Assembly: GCA_012798805.1 (NCBI GenBank)
Contig: JAAZMM010000044.1
Span: forward strand, 22,392-86,391
Reading direction: 5' to 3'
DNA: 64,000 nucleotides
From: Bacteroidales bacterium
GTDB lineage: Bacteria; Bacteroidota; Bacteroidia; Bacteroidales; UBA932
Shown: positions 15,829 through 25,753 of the stretch, piece after piece
How the letters are laid out: every line of letters starts with the position of its first letter
How positions within the stretch are numbered: the stretch's first letter is position 1
The notes under the pieces: generated by a model
The model's input: the letters and a program-made list of their open reading frames with translations, nothing else
The model's database searches: none
Told to the model about the DNA's origin: nothing
Made by a program: the position numbers and the translations under genes

Positions 15829-17853
15829 ATGAAAGTCAACATCGGAAAAGTGGGCATGGCGTATGTCATTTTCATCCTCATCGCATTAGCTGCGGTGGTG
15901 AAGATCGTCTATACCCAGTTTTTCCATACCCCCGAAAAGTCCGAAGTTGCAAGTGCAATTACCGATACGGAGGAAATCAAGGGTCGCAGAGGGAGCATCC
16001 TCTCTGATGATGGACGTTACCTGGCCTTTTCAATTCCGGAATACAAACTCTATATGGACCTAAGCAGCAAGGTGATATCCGACACTCTTTTTGACAATAA
16101 TGTGAAAGCCCTTTCAGTAGAGTTGGCAAATCTTTACAAGGATCGCAACGCAGCAGGATATGAAAGGCTTCTGCGTACAGCACGCAAAGAGCAAAAAAGA
16201 TATCTCTGCATCAATAAGAAACTGCTTACTTACCAGGAAATGAAGCGTGCGAAGACCTTCCCTATTTTCGACCATGGACAAAGGAGGGGCGGTCTGATCA
16301 TAGAAGTAGTGGATGATCACCGTGAATATCCATACGATTACCTCGCCTACCGCACTCTGGGCCATCTCAAGAGCGATACTGCTCAGATAAGAGTTGGTAT
16401 TGAAGGGAGTTGCGATTCCATACTTAGGGGCAAACCAGGTCAACGACCAATTAGGAAAACAGAGGGTAATGAGTGGATTCCCGATTATGACAGAGCCATT
16501 ATTCCTCCGGTAAATGGTACCGATATAAAGACCACTCTCAATATCGATATCCAAAGTATAGCTGAAAGAGTGCTACGCAAGATGTTTTCTCAGAGCGAAG
16601 ACCTTCAGGCCGGCACAGTGATAGTCATGGAGGTTGCCACAGGCGAGATAAAGGCTATGGTGAATCTTGAAAAATATAACGGCAAGTATGTGGAGAGATA
16701 CAATTACGCTATAGGCAGAAAAGGTGAACCGGGATCAGTATTCAAACTCACCTCGCTGGCGATTCTCCTTGAGACCGGGAAAGTCAAATTGGAGGATGAA
16801 ATGAAGGCGGAAGTCTATTACAGTGTACCGGGGAACAAATATGAAGACCCTTACCTTCGAGGCTACGATAAAATAAGCGTCCAAAGAGGATTTGAGATCT
16901 CCTCAAATAATGTCTTCATAAAGCAGGTGTGGGAAAATTTTGGCTCCAGCAGATCCGCACAACAACAATATACAGATCTCCTTAAAGCAATGAATATCCA
17001 CTATGATCACGACATTGAAATAAACGGTCTCGCTAAAGCAACAATCCCTTCACCCTCGGATAAGGTCAGACCTTGGAAAGATATAGACCTTGCCTCTCTT
17101 GCCTTTGGATATGCAGCAGAACTGACTCCACTCCATACTGTGACCTTCTATAACGCTATCGCCAACAATGGAGTAATGGTCAGACCTCACCTGATAAGCG
17201 AATTTATCAAAGATGGAGAGACAATTAAAAAGATTGAGCCGGTAGAGATCTCAACTGTTTGCTCAGAATCTACTGTAAAGGAGCTTCATAAGGCTCTTAG
17301 AGCCGTAGTCGAGAATGAGCGTGGAACAGCAAGGTCTGCATTCAAAGATTGCAAAGTAAAAGTAGCAGGAAAAACAGGCACCGCAAAAGTAGTCATTCCC
17401 TCTACCGGGACTTATAATGACCGTCAGGGCAGAAAAATGCACCAGGGCTCATTTGTGGGCTTTTTCCCCTATGAAAACCCAAAATATACCGCAATTGCCG
17501 TAGTCTATTCGGGGCTGACACATAAAAACTTTTATGGCAGCAAATGGGCCGCCCCAATAGTTAGGGAGATTGCCGAATACATCTATACGACATCGCCCGA
17601 ATGGAATGGGCGGTTGACTGCTTCTGCGCAACTTCCCGCATATAAGGAGTACCCTAACCATGCGGTCAATGATACGCTGTCGGGAGTACCAAATGTGGTC
17701 GGAATGGGACTTAAAAACAGTATTAGCACCCTTGAAAGCAGAGATTACAGAGTCTCTTTTTCGGGACATGGCAATGTAATAAAACAGGAGCCCGCTCCCG
17801 GCACGGAGAGCACAAACAGAATAGTAAAACTTTACCTGGCAGAAAAAAAATGA
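15829..17853 (+). CDS. ftsI: Penicillin-binding protein, FtsI type, with PASTA domain
   Basis: Septal peptidoglycan transpeptidase. The 674-aa protein has one N-terminal membrane helix (about 8-30), a class B PBP pedestal with RRGSILSDDGRYLAFS, and a transpeptidase domain with Ser303-V-F-Lys306 (active serine), Ser358-Ser-Asn360 and Lys515-Thr-Gly517. A PASTA domain closes it (about 615-674, VPNVVGMGLKNSISTLESR). PASTA-bearing FtsI proteins are usual in Bacteroidota. Its 3' end overlaps murE by 4 bases (ATGA). Confidence 0.96.
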   Translation: MKVNIGKVGMAYVIFILIALAAVVKIVYTQFFHTPEKSEVASAITDTEEIKGRRGSILSDDGRYLAFSIPEYKLYMDLSSKVISDTLFDNNVKALSVELANLYKDRNAAGYERLLRTARKEQKRYLCINKKLLTYQEMKRAKTFPIFDHGQRRGGLIIEVVDDHREYPYDYLAYRTLGHLKSDTAQIRVGIEGSCDSILRGKPGQRPIRKTEGNEWIPDYDRAIIPPVNGTDIKTTLNIDIQSIAERVLRKMFSQSEDLQAGTVIVMEVATGEIKAMVNLEKYNGKYVERYNYAIGRKGEPGSVFKLTSLAILLETGKVKLEDEMKAEVYYSVPGNKYEDPYLRGYDKISVQRGFEISSNNVFIKQVWENFGSSRSAQQQYTDLLKAMNIHYDHDIEINGLAKATIPSPSDKVRPWKDIDLASLAFGYAAELTPLHTVTFYNAIANNGVMVRPHLISEFIKDGETIKKIEPVEISTVCSESTVKELHKALRAVVENERGTARSAFKDCKVKVAGKTGTAKVVIPSTGTYNDRQGRKMHQGSFVGFFPYENPKYTAIAVVYSGLTHKNFYGSKWAAPIVREIAEYIYTTSPEWNGRLTASAQLPAYKEYPNHAVNDTLSGVPNVVGMGLKNSISTLESRDYRVSFSGHGNVIKQEPAPGTESTNRIVKLYLAEKK

Positions 17854-19298
17854 AACTGAATGAGATATTAAAGGGACTTGAAGTCCTCGACATAAAAGGC
17901 AGCAAATCCATAGAGATAAGCAACATCACTCTTGACTCCCGCAAATGTAGTGCTGGCTCGCTTTTCATAGCAGCTGTCGGCACCAAGGCTAACGGACACG
18001 ATTATATCGAAAGTGCCGTCAAAGCAGGTGCATCAGCAATAATCTACCAGGAAGGAGCATATAGCGGTGGAGAAGCAACATATATAAAGGTACCCGACAG
18101 CAGAAGGGCTGCGGGTCTTGCCGCATCCAATTTTTATGGCAATCCTTCTTCAAAATTCAACCTTGTGGGGGTGACAGGCACCAACGGCAAGACCACTACG
18201 GCCACACTCCTCTACAACCTCTTCACCTCTCTCGGTTATTACTGCGGACTTATTTCCACCATTGCCAACTATATCGGGGAGGAAAAATTTGAAACCGAAC
18301 ACACCACTCCCGATGCCATTGCTCTCAATAAATTGATGTCCCTCATGGTAGAAAGAGGTTGCGAATATTGCTTTATGGAGGTAAGTTCCCATGCTCTGGA
18401 TCAGGAGCGTGTCTATGGTCTGCAATTCAGGGGAGCGATATTCTCCAACCTGACTCATGACCATCTCGATTATCATGAGACATTTCTTGAATACCTCCAG
18501 TGCAAGAAGCGTCTCTTTGACAACCTGCCGAAAAAAGCTTTTGCCCTTATAAACATAGATGATAAAAACGGTGAAGTAATGGTGCAAAACTGCAGGGCAA
18601 ACATAAAGAGATACTCATGCAGAACGCTTGCCGACTTCAATTGCAAAATATTGGAGGAGAGTCTGGAAGGAATGATGCTCGCTATTGGCAACGATCGCTT
18701 CTGGACGCAGTTTATCGGCGCACACAATGCCTACAATCTGCTGGCAGTCTATGCAACGGCAATTCTTCTGGGAGCTGACAGAGATGAGGTGTTGGTAAAA
18801 ATGAGCATGTTGCAGGCTGTTGCGGGCCGACTCGAATATATTCGCGGAGGCAATGAGATCACTGCTATAGTGGACTACGCTCACACTCCCGATGCGCTCG
18901 AAAATGTCCTTAAAACAATTCGCTTGACTGCCAAAGGAAGAGAGGTGATCTGCGTATTCGGCTGTGGAGGCAATAGAGATAAGAGCAAACGCCCCGAAAT
19001 GGGAGTCATTGCAGCAAAATATGCCGACAAAGTAATTGTAACATCGGACAATCCCCGTTTTGAGGATCCCGATGCCATTATAAATGATATCCGTAACGGA
19101 CTCAACAATGCCGAAAAGGCGAAGTCGCTCTTTATCACCGACCGCAGAGAGGCTATCCGCACCGCCATAATGATGGCTCCCAAAGGTGCCGTAGTACTTG
19201 TAGCAGGTAAAGGGCACGAAAACTACCAGATTATCGGTGGAGAAAAACACCATTTTGACGACAAGGAAATCATCTCCGAAACATTTGAACAACTTTAA
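17850..19298 (+). CDS. murE: UDP-MurNAc-tripeptide synthetase, meso-DAP adding
   Basis: Adds the third stem-peptide residue in the cytoplasm. 482 aa with the Mur-ligase ATP loop VTGTNGKTTT (108-117), the carbamylated-lysine region FMEVSSHALDQERV, FSNLTHDHLDYHE and VDYAHTPDAL. The specificity motif Asp400-Asn-Pro-Arg403 indicates meso-diaminopimelate rather than lysine, as expected for a Gram-negative wall. Starts inside the ftsI stop; 26 bases lie between it and mraY. Confidence 0.97.
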   Translation: MKLNEILKGLEVLDIKGSKSIEISNITLDSRKCSAGSLFIAAVGTKANGHDYIESAVKAGASAIIYQEGAYSGGEATYIKVPDSRRAAGLAASNFYGNPSSKFNLVGVTGTNGKTTTATLLYNLFTSLGYYCGLISTIANYIGEEKFETEHTTPDAIALNKLMSLMVERGCEYCFMEVSSHALDQERVYGLQFRGAIFSNLTHDHLDYHETFLEYLQCKKRLFDNLPKKAFALINIDDKNGEVMVQNCRANIKRYSCRTLADFNCKILEESLEGMMLAIGNDRFWTQFIGAHNAYNLLAVYATAILLGADRDEVLVKMSMLQAVAGRLEYIRGGNEITAIVDYAHTPDALENVLKTIRLTAKGREVICVFGCGGNRDKSKRPEMGVIAAKYADKVIVTSDNPRFEDPDAIINDIRNGLNNAEKAKSLFITDRREAIRTAIMMAPKGAVVLVAGKGHENYQIIGGEKHHFDDKEIISETFEQL

Positions 19299-19324
19299 CC
19301 AGTAACAGAACAAAACCTACACCT

Positions 19325-20623
19325 ATGCTGTACCACCTTTTTGAATATTTTGAGAAAGCTAACATAGATTTCGCCGGTTCGGGACTGATGAAGTATATCT
19401 CATTCAGATCTTTCGGAGCCAGCATAATTGCCATTATATTATCAATGATAATCGGGCACAAAATAATTGCATGGCTACAGAAAAAACAAATAGGCGAAAC
19501 CATCCGCGACCTCGGCCTGGAAGGTCAGCTCCAAAAAAAAGGCACTCCTACTATGGGCGGTATTATAATCATAATATCAATCCTGGTGCCGGTACTGCTT
19601 TTCTGCGATCTGACCAACATCAATATCCTGATATTGATCCTGACTACATTGTGGTTTGGCACTCTCGGTTTCGTAGATGACTACATCAAAGTATTCAAGA
19701 AAAAAAAGGAGGGGCTCAACGGCTGGTACAAAATAGCATCTCAGGTGCTTCTGGGTTTGATTGTCGGCTTAATAATGTGTTTCAGCAATGAGGCTGGATT
19801 CAGGGAGCAACCAAAGAAAACTCCCGTAATAGAAACAACGGCCGAAGTAATTGCTGCAGACTCAACCACTCCGGCCGCAACGGCGAGTCTCAATGACGAC
19901 ACATTAGAAAACAGCACCAAAACCACACTTCCATTTGTAAAGAACAATGAGTTTGACTACGGATGGCTCTCTCCTTTCGGAGGAGTGTTCGGGGAATATT
20001 TCAAATGGTTCATATATATATGTTTCATCATTTTGGTAATAACGGCCTGTTCCAACGGCTGCAATGTCACGGATGGACTTGACGGTCTGGCAGCCGGAGT
20101 AACGGCCATTGTAGGGGCTACCCTCGGAATCTTTGCATATCTGTCAGGTAACGTCATTTACTCCGAGTACCTCAACATAATGTATATCCCGAGCAGTGCG
20201 GAGATTACTGTTTTCTTTTCCTCAATGGTAGGGGCCCTGCTGGGATTTATGTGGTACAACGCTTACCCGGCTCAGATCTTTATGGGCGATACAGGCAGTC
20301 TGACACTCGGTGGCATTATAGGCGTAAGTGCTATTCTTGTAAGAAAAGAATTGCTCTTGCCCTTGCTTTGCGGAATATTTTTCCTTGAGAGCCTTTCAGT
20401 TGTGGTGCAAAGATTCTATTTCAAATACACAAAGAAAAAGAGTGGCACAGGTGTGAGAGTATTCAGGATGTCACCTCTCCACCACCATTTTCAGAAGGAG
20501 AATCCGGATGCAATAATCCAGTGGCCCTATAAAGTATATCCGGAACAGAAAGTGGTAGCGAGATTTATTATTATCTCAATAATACTCGCAGTTTTAACAG
20601 TAGTAACATTAAAGATAAGATAA
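19325..20623 (+). CDS. mraY: Phospho-N-acetylmuramoyl-pentapeptide transferase
   Basis: Integral membrane enzyme that makes lipid I from UDP-MurNAc-pentapeptide and undecaprenyl phosphate. 432 aa, about ten membrane helices. Family blocks: KKGTPTMGGIIII (about 73-85), FVDDYIKVFKKKKEGL, NVTDGLDGLAAG, FMGDTGSLTLGG and FRMSPLHHHFQ. A polar, Thr/Ala-rich insertion at about 168-210 (after helix 4) lengthens it over the E. coli protein; a similar insertion is, to my knowledge, common in Bacteroidota. Three bases before murD. Confidence 0.97.
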   Translation: MLYHLFEYFEKANIDFAGSGLMKYISFRSFGASIIAIILSMIIGHKIIAWLQKKQIGETIRDLGLEGQLQKKGTPTMGGIIIIISILVPVLLFCDLTNINILILILTTLWFGTLGFVDDYIKVFKKKKEGLNGWYKIASQVLLGLIVGLIMCFSNEAGFREQPKKTPVIETTAEVIAADSTTPAATASLNDDTLENSTKTTLPFVKNNEFDYGWLSPFGGVFGEYFKWFIYICFIILVITACSNGCNVTDGLDGLAAGVTAIVGATLGIFAYLSGNVIYSEYLNIMYIPSSAEITVFFSSMVGALLGFMWYNAYPAQIFMGDTGSLTLGGIIGVSAILVRKELLLPLLCGIFFLESLSVVVQRFYFKYTKKKSGTGVRVFRMSPLHHHFQKENPDAIIQWPYKVYPEQKVVARFIIISIILAVLTVVTLKIR

Positions 20624-20626
20624 TAT

Positions 20627-21961
20627 ATGAAACGAATCGTTGTATTGGGAGGTGGTGAGAGCGGCTCCGGAGCTGCAGTTCTGGCGAAAGTCAAGGGTTT
20701 TGACGTCTTTCTTTCAGATAAAGGAAAACTCAAAGAAGAGCACATTGAGCGCCTTATGAAGTATGACATTCCCTTCGAAGAAGATGGACATAGTTTCGAT
20801 AAGATATATAATGCCGATGAGGTAATCAAAAGTCCCGGCATTCCCGACAACTTACCGCTTATTGAGGGGTTCCACTTCCGTCATATACCCGTGATTTCGG
20901 AAATTGAATTCGCCGGCAGATATGATAACTCCAGAAAAATCTGCATCACCGGGAGTAACGGCAAGACTACGACCTCATCACTTATATACTATTTACTCAA
21001 AAACGCAGGCATGAATGTGGGGCTTGGCGGCAATATAGGCCGGAGTTATGCATTCCAGGTTGCCACTGAGAATTACGATATATATGTACTTGAGCTTAGC
21101 AGTTTCCAGCTTGACGGAATGTACGATTTCAAAGCAGATATCGCCGTGTTGCTCAATATTACTCCGGACCATCTCGACAGATATGGCAATCAGATGCAGA
21201 AATATATCAATTCCAAATTCCGGATTACCCAAAATATGGCAAAAGAAGATTGCTTCATCTTTTGCTCGGATGATGAGATAACTATAGGCCACCTCAACCA
21301 GATAGTTATTCAGGCACAGAAACTTCCATTCAGCCAAACTACCGTTGTGGAACAGGGAGCCTGCTTGGAGGGAGACAAAATGTGCGTCAGATATGGCGAA
21401 AGCAGCTACGAGATGTTTCTTAATGAGCTAGCACTCCAGGGGAAACACAATATATATAATTCCATGGCTGCCGCCATCACCGGCAAAATAATGAACATAA
21501 CAAATAGCACCATCCGTGAAGCTCTTACCACATTCAAAGGAGTAGAGCATAGAATGGAAAAGGTGCTCTCCGTCGGTGGTGTAATGTATATCAATGATTC
21601 CAAGGCGACCAATGTCAACTCCACCTGGTATGCACTGGAGAGCATCAAAACACCCATTGTGTTAATACTAGGGGGGACCGACAAGGGCAACGACTACTCC
21701 CCCATTTCTGAGCTGGTAAAGGAAAAGGTAAGAGCTATTATTTGTCTTGGAGTTGACAACCGCAAGATCCATGAGTATTTTGAGGACAAGGTGGCTGAAA
21801 TTCACGACACACGCTCTGCAGAGGAAGCAGTACAAATAGCCGCGTCAATAGCAAAAAGCGGTGATACCGTACTCCTTTCACCTAGCTGTGCAAGTTTTGA
21901 TCTATTTGAAAACTACGAAGATAGAGGCAACCAATTTAAGAGTGCCGTTAGAAATCTTTAA
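20627..21961 (+). CDS. murD: UDP-N-acetylmuramoylalanine--D-glutamate ligase
   Basis: Adds D-glutamate to UDP-MurNAc-L-alanine in the cytoplasm. 444 aa. N-terminal Rossmann-like uridine-binding domain (VLGGGESGSGAAVLA), ATP loop ITGSNGKTTTSS (107-118), ELSSFQLDGM, LLNITPDHLDRYG and the late motifs INDSKATNVNSTWYALE, LILGGTDKGNDY and LLSPSCASFDLFENYEDRG, all typical for MurD. The 3' end is 4 bases from the preferred ftsW start. Confidence 0.97.
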   Translation: MKRIVVLGGGESGSGAAVLAKVKGFDVFLSDKGKLKEEHIERLMKYDIPFEEDGHSFDKIYNADEVIKSPGIPDNLPLIEGFHFRHIPVISEIEFAGRYDNSRKICITGSNGKTTTSSLIYYLLKNAGMNVGLGGNIGRSYAFQVATENYDIYVLELSSFQLDGMYDFKADIAVLLNITPDHLDRYGNQMQKYINSKFRITQNMAKEDCFIFCSDDEITIGHLNQIVIQAQKLPFSQTTVVEQGACLEGDKMCVRYGESSYEMFLNELALQGKHNIYNSMAAAITGKIMNITNSTIREALTTFKGVEHRMEKVLSVGGVMYINDSKATNVNSTWYALESIKTPIVLILGGTDKGNDYSPISELVKEKVRAIICLGVDNRKIHEYFEDKVAEIHDTRSAEEAVQIAASIAKSGDTVLLSPSCASFDLFENYEDRGNQFKSAVRNL

Positions 21962-21965
21962 GGAG

Positions 21966-23264
21966 ATGGGTAGAATTAAAATACAACTCAAGGGAGACAA
22001 GATTATATGGATACTTGTGCTTTGCCTTGCCATTATTTCGCTGTTGGCAGTCTTCTCTTCCAGCACCTATTTGGCAAATAAGGAAGGCGTGAGCAAACTC
22101 CATATCCTCCAAGAGCAACTCATATCGGTATCTATCGGTTTTGCGGCTCTGCTGATATGCTATCTGATCCCTATGAGGTTTTACCGATTTGCCGCATTTC
22201 CCCTCTTTGCCGTTACCTTGGTAATGCTGGCTCTTCTTTTCATCATACCTGATGTACGCAACGAGGCAGCCAGAGGTATTAAGATCTTCGGCAGAACAAT
22301 CCAGGTGTTTGAGTTTGCCAAAGTGGGGTTGATACTCTATATTGCAAAGGCACTGGAGCATTGGCAGGACTCCCTGACCACATACAAGGAATTCCTGCTT
22401 AAGATATTGTTGCCGGTAGCAGTTGTATGCATTATGGTTATGGCCAACAGTTTCTCGTCTGCGCTGCTATTTGGTGTAATCAGCATATTGCTGCTCTTCT
22501 TTATGAATGTAAACGCCAAGCATTTGGCAATAACCGCAGGCATCGGAATAGTGGCAATAATGTTGCTTTTTGGCGTTTACAGGATATTTTACCACAATAA
22601 AGTCTATGCCGAAGGAGAAAAACCAGGTGCCGTAGCAAAGTTATTCAACCGTTTCGGTACAGCCACCAACCGTGTCATCAATTTTGTGGAAGCAAAAAAG
22701 GAGAAGGAAGAAGCGGTAGAGGATATGACGGATGAGGAAAGAATAAGGTATAATGATAGCCGGCGCCAGGCGAAAAATGCCGAAATTGCAATACATGAAG
22801 GAGGAATATTTGGAAAAGGTCCGGGTAAAAGCACTCAGAGATATTCATTATCGATGGCCTTTTCTGACTTCATTTATGCCTTTATTGTGGAAGAATATGG
22901 GTTGTTGGGAGGGCTTTTCGTCATTATGATCTATCTGATATTTCTCTTCAGGTGCATCACTATAGCATTCCGGTGTGAAACCATCTTTTCAGGGGCTCTG
23001 GTACTGGGTCTGGCATTCCTGATTGGCACACAGGCATTTCTACACATTATGGTAAATGTCGGGATGATTCCCGTCACAGGACACACATTACCTTTAATCA
23101 GCCACGGGGGAACAGCATACATGGTGCTTAGCGGCACGTTCGGCATTATTCTCTCCATAAGCAAACAGTTGGACAAACAGGATGAACAAAAGCGCAAAGA
23201 ACTTGAAGAAGAGGCAAGAGAAAAAGAATCAGAAATAATGTATTCGGAGGATTACATATTATGA
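21966..23264 (+). CDS. ftsW: Septal peptidoglycan glycosyltransferase FtsW (SEDS)
   Basis: Polymerises lipid II at the division site together with FtsI. The ATG at 21966 (MGRIKIQLKGDKIIWIL) gives 432 aa; a longer frame from 21861 would overlap murD by about 100 bases and adds unrelated residues. About ten membrane helices. SEDS landmarks: an FEFAKVGLILYIAKALE helix, a long loop (about 215-285) holding YNDSRRQAKNAEIAIHEGG and IFGKGPGKSTQRYSLSMAFSD-type sequence split by the loop end, and HTLPLISHGGTAYMVLS near the end. AGGAG lies directly against the ATG, too close to act as a normal ribosome site. Overlaps murG by 4 bases. Confidence 0.95.
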   Translation: MGRIKIQLKGDKIIWILVLCLAIISLLAVFSSSTYLANKEGVSKLHILQEQLISVSIGFAALLICYLIPMRFYRFAAFPLFAVTLVMLALLFIIPDVRNEAARGIKIFGRTIQVFEFAKVGLILYIAKALEHWQDSLTTYKEFLLKILLPVAVVCIMVMANSFSSALLFGVISILLLFFMNVNAKHLAITAGIGIVAIMLLFGVYRIFYHNKVYAEGEKPGAVAKLFNRFGTATNRVINFVEAKKEKEEAVEDMTDEERIRYNDSRRQAKNAEIAIHEGGIFGKGPGKSTQRYSLSMAFSDFIYAFIVEEYGLLGGLFVIMIYLIFLFRCITIAFRCETIFSGALVLGLAFLIGTQAFLHIMVNVGMIPVTGHTLPLISHGGTAYMVLSGTFGIILSISKQLDKQDEQKRKELEEEAREKESEIMYSEDYIL

Positions 23265-24373
23265 GTAAGAGTAAACCAAGAATTATCATCAGCGGAGGAG
23301 GTACGGGAGGACATATATTTCCTGCCCTCTCCATAGCAGGTGCTATAGAGAAAATTGTGCCTGATACCGAAATACTTTTCGTCGGTGCAGAAGGAAGAAT
23401 GGAGATGGAGAGAGTTCCACAGGCGGGTTACGAGATTAAAGGCCTGCCGGTAGCAGGATTGCAGCGTAAACTCTCCCTTTCCAATTTTGCTCTTCCTTTC
23501 AAAATACTCAAAAGTCTCTCGATGGCTAAGAAAATCATCAGAGAGTTCAAACCCGATGTGGCGGTTGGGGTGGGCGGTTATGCAAGTGCACCACTGCTCT
23601 GGAGTGCAGCCGGAATGAATATCCCCTGCCTCATACAAGAGCAAAACTCATTTGCTGGATTAACCAACAGGATTCTCTCAAAAAAAGCCGATAAAATCTG
23701 TGTCGCTTATAGCGGAATGGAGAAATTTTTCCCGGCTGATAAAATTATACTTACAGGAAATCCAATCAGAAAAGAGATAAATCCCCCTACAGAAGCAGAA
23801 AAAGCTGAAGGATATCAATTCTACGAGCTTAATCCGGAGAAAAAGACCATCTTTGTAGTCGGAGGCAGCCTTGGTAGCGGAACTCTCAACAAAGCAATGA
23901 AGAGATGGGTAGCAGAAAAGGGAGACCAAGCTGACTATCAGATAATTTGGCAGAACGGAAAATATTACGGCAGCGATATTGCCGAATTTATGAAGGAGCG
24001 CAAACTGTCCAATGTAAAGCATTTTGATTTCATCCGAAGGATGGATCTCGCCTATGCTGTAGCGGATGTGGTTATTTCCCGCGCCGGAGCGGGGACTATC
24101 TCCGAACTCTGCGTCGCCGGCAAAGCCACCATCTTTGTCCCGTCGCCCAATGTGACAGAGGATCATCAGACGCACAATGCAATGGCATTAGTGGAAAAAG
24201 AGGCGGCATTGATGGTTAGAGATAATGAGGCAGAAGAGGTACTGATGAATGTTGCAGAAGAGCTGCTCAGAGATAACGAACGGATCCTAAAATTGGAGAA
24301 AAATGTACTCAAACTGGGGCGCAAGGGGGCTGCAGAAGAGATTGCGAGGGAGGTGCTTTCCCTTATTAAATAA
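23261..24373 (+). CDS. murG: Undecaprenyldiphospho-muramoylpentapeptide GlcNAc transferase
   Basis: Makes lipid II from lipid I and UDP-GlcNAc at the inner face of the membrane. 370 aa, GT28 fold: ISGGGTGGHIFPALSIA (10-26), GVGGYASAPLLWSA, IQEQNSFAGLTNRIL, VVGGSLGSGTLN and SRAGAGTISELCVAGK with the UDP-binding region near 275-290. The ATG overlaps the ftsW stop. A GGAGGA tract lies 10 bases upstream. Confidence 0.96.
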   Translation: MSKSKPRIIISGGGTGGHIFPALSIAGAIEKIVPDTEILFVGAEGRMEMERVPQAGYEIKGLPVAGLQRKLSLSNFALPFKILKSLSMAKKIIREFKPDVAVGVGGYASAPLLWSAAGMNIPCLIQEQNSFAGLTNRILSKKADKICVAYSGMEKFFPADKIILTGNPIRKEINPPTEAEKAEGYQFYELNPEKKTIFVVGGSLGSGTLNKAMKRWVAEKGDQADYQIIWQNGKYYGSDIAEFMKERKLSNVKHFDFIRRMDLAYAVADVVISRAGAGTISELCVAGKATIFVPSPNVTEDHQTHNAMALVEKEAALMVRDNEAEEVLMNVAEELLRDNERILKLEKNVLKLGRKGAAEEIAREVLSLIK

Positions 24374-24382
24374 TAAAGAGGA

Positions 24383-25753
24383 ATGGAGAAAAAATATAAA
24401 AACTACTACTTCATAGGAATTGGCGGCATTGGGATGAGCGCCATAGCGCGTTACTTCAACAATGCCGGATACAGCGTTTCCGGCTATGACAAGACTCCTT
24501 CTGCGCTCACTGAACGACTTGAAAAAGAAGGAATTGCCATACACTATGAGGAGGATGTCAGCTCAATTCCGACAGACAAGGAGAATACATTAGTTGTCTA
24601 TACTCCGGCTATTCCTGATGATATGAGTGAGCTGCGTTATGTTAGGGAGCAGGGATATGCTGTGTGCAAAAGGTCCCGCGCACTGGGAGAGATTGCTCGC
24701 GGACAGAAGTGTCTTGCTGTGGCTGGAACACACGGAAAGACCACCACAAGCACACTGTTGGCCCATCTGCTGACACACTCCGGAGAGGGATGCAATGCTT
24801 TTTTGGGCGGTATTTCGCGAAATTATGACTCCAATCTGCTGTTGAGCCCCAACCCTGTGCTGGTAGCCGAGGCTGATGAATATGACAGATCATTTTTGCA
24901 GCTATACCCCGACATAGCGGTAATTACCTCCGCTGATGCCGACCATCTGGATATCTATTTAGATCACAAACATCTACAAGAGGCCTTTGCCCAATTTGCA
25001 TCGCAAATAAGGGAGGATGGGTTCCTTATTCTAAAGAAAGGTGTGAACATTTCTCTTGAAGGTGTAAAGGCAAAGATTTTGACCTATTCATACGATACTC
25101 CGGCCGATTTTTATGCATCCGATATCATCCCTCTCGAGAGTGGCTATTATGATTTTACACTCAACACTCCCAAAGGGAAAATAGAGAAATGCACTCTGGG
25201 CATACCCGGTTGGATTAATGTGGAGAATGCTGTAGCTGCATCGGCAGTTGCACTTCTGCACGGTATTGCCCCGGATAAACTCAGAGCCGGTCTGGCGAGT
25301 TTCAAAGGAGTTTCAAGAAGGTTTGATATACGCCTCAACACTCCTCAATGTGCTTATGTGGACGATTATGCCCATCACCCCAATGAACTGCGTCATGCAA
25401 TCAGCTCTATGAGAGGTATTTTCAAAGGGAAACGCCTTTGTGGTATATTCCAGCCCCATTTGTATTCGCGCACTCGGGATTTTGCCGAGGAATTTGCCGA
25501 TGCATTGGGAGGATTGGATGAGCTGATATTGCTCCATATTTATCCTGCAAGAGAGCTGCCGATAGAAGGGGTGTCGTCAAAGATAATATTTGACAAGGTA
25601 AATCTGGACAACAAGATACTTATCAGCAAAGAAGAATTGATGGATACCATTCGTAAGAGAGATTTCGAATGTTTGATCACCTTCGGAGCCGGAGATATTG
25701 ATAGGTTTGTATTGCCTATAGAGGAAGAATTGAAAGCAAGAATTAAAAAATGA
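24383..25753 (+). CDS. murC: UDP-N-acetylmuramate--L-alanine ligase
   Basis: First stem-peptide ligase of peptidoglycan synthesis. 456 aa: uridine-binding FIGIGGIGMSAIA (10-22), ATP loop AVAGTHGKTTTSTLLAHLL (113-131), VAEADEYDRSFLQL, ITSADADHLDIYLD and VDDYAHHPNELRHAI, with IFQPHLYSRTRDF downstream. These are the MurC-specific blocks. Gap of 9 bases after murG; overlaps ftsQ by 4 bases. Confidence 0.97.
   Translation: MEKKYKNYYFIGIGGIGMSAIARYFNNAGYSVSGYDKTPSALTERLEKEGIAIHYEEDVSSIPTDKENTLVVYTPAIPDDMSELRYVREQGYAVCKRSRALGEIARGQKCLAVAGTHGKTTTSTLLAHLLTHSGEGCNAFLGGISRNYDSNLLLSPNPVLVAEADEYDRSFLQLYPDIAVITSADADHLDIYLDHKHLQEAFAQFASQIREDGFLILKKGVNISLEGVKAKILTYSYDTPADFYASDIIPLESGYYDFTLNTPKGKIEKCTLGIPGWINVENAVAASAVALLHGIAPDKLRAGLASFKGVSRRFDIRLNTPQCAYVDDYAHHPNELRHAISSMRGIFKGKRLCGIFQPHLYSRTRDFAEEFADALGGLDELILLHIYPARELPIEGVSSKIIFDKVNLDNKILISKEELMDTIRKRDFECLITFGAGDIDRFVLPIEEELKARIKK

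Noticed and set aside
21861-21965. Longer ftsW start overlapping murD
   Set aside because: Adds 35 residues unlike FtsW and overlaps murD by 101 bases; the ATG at 21966 fits better.
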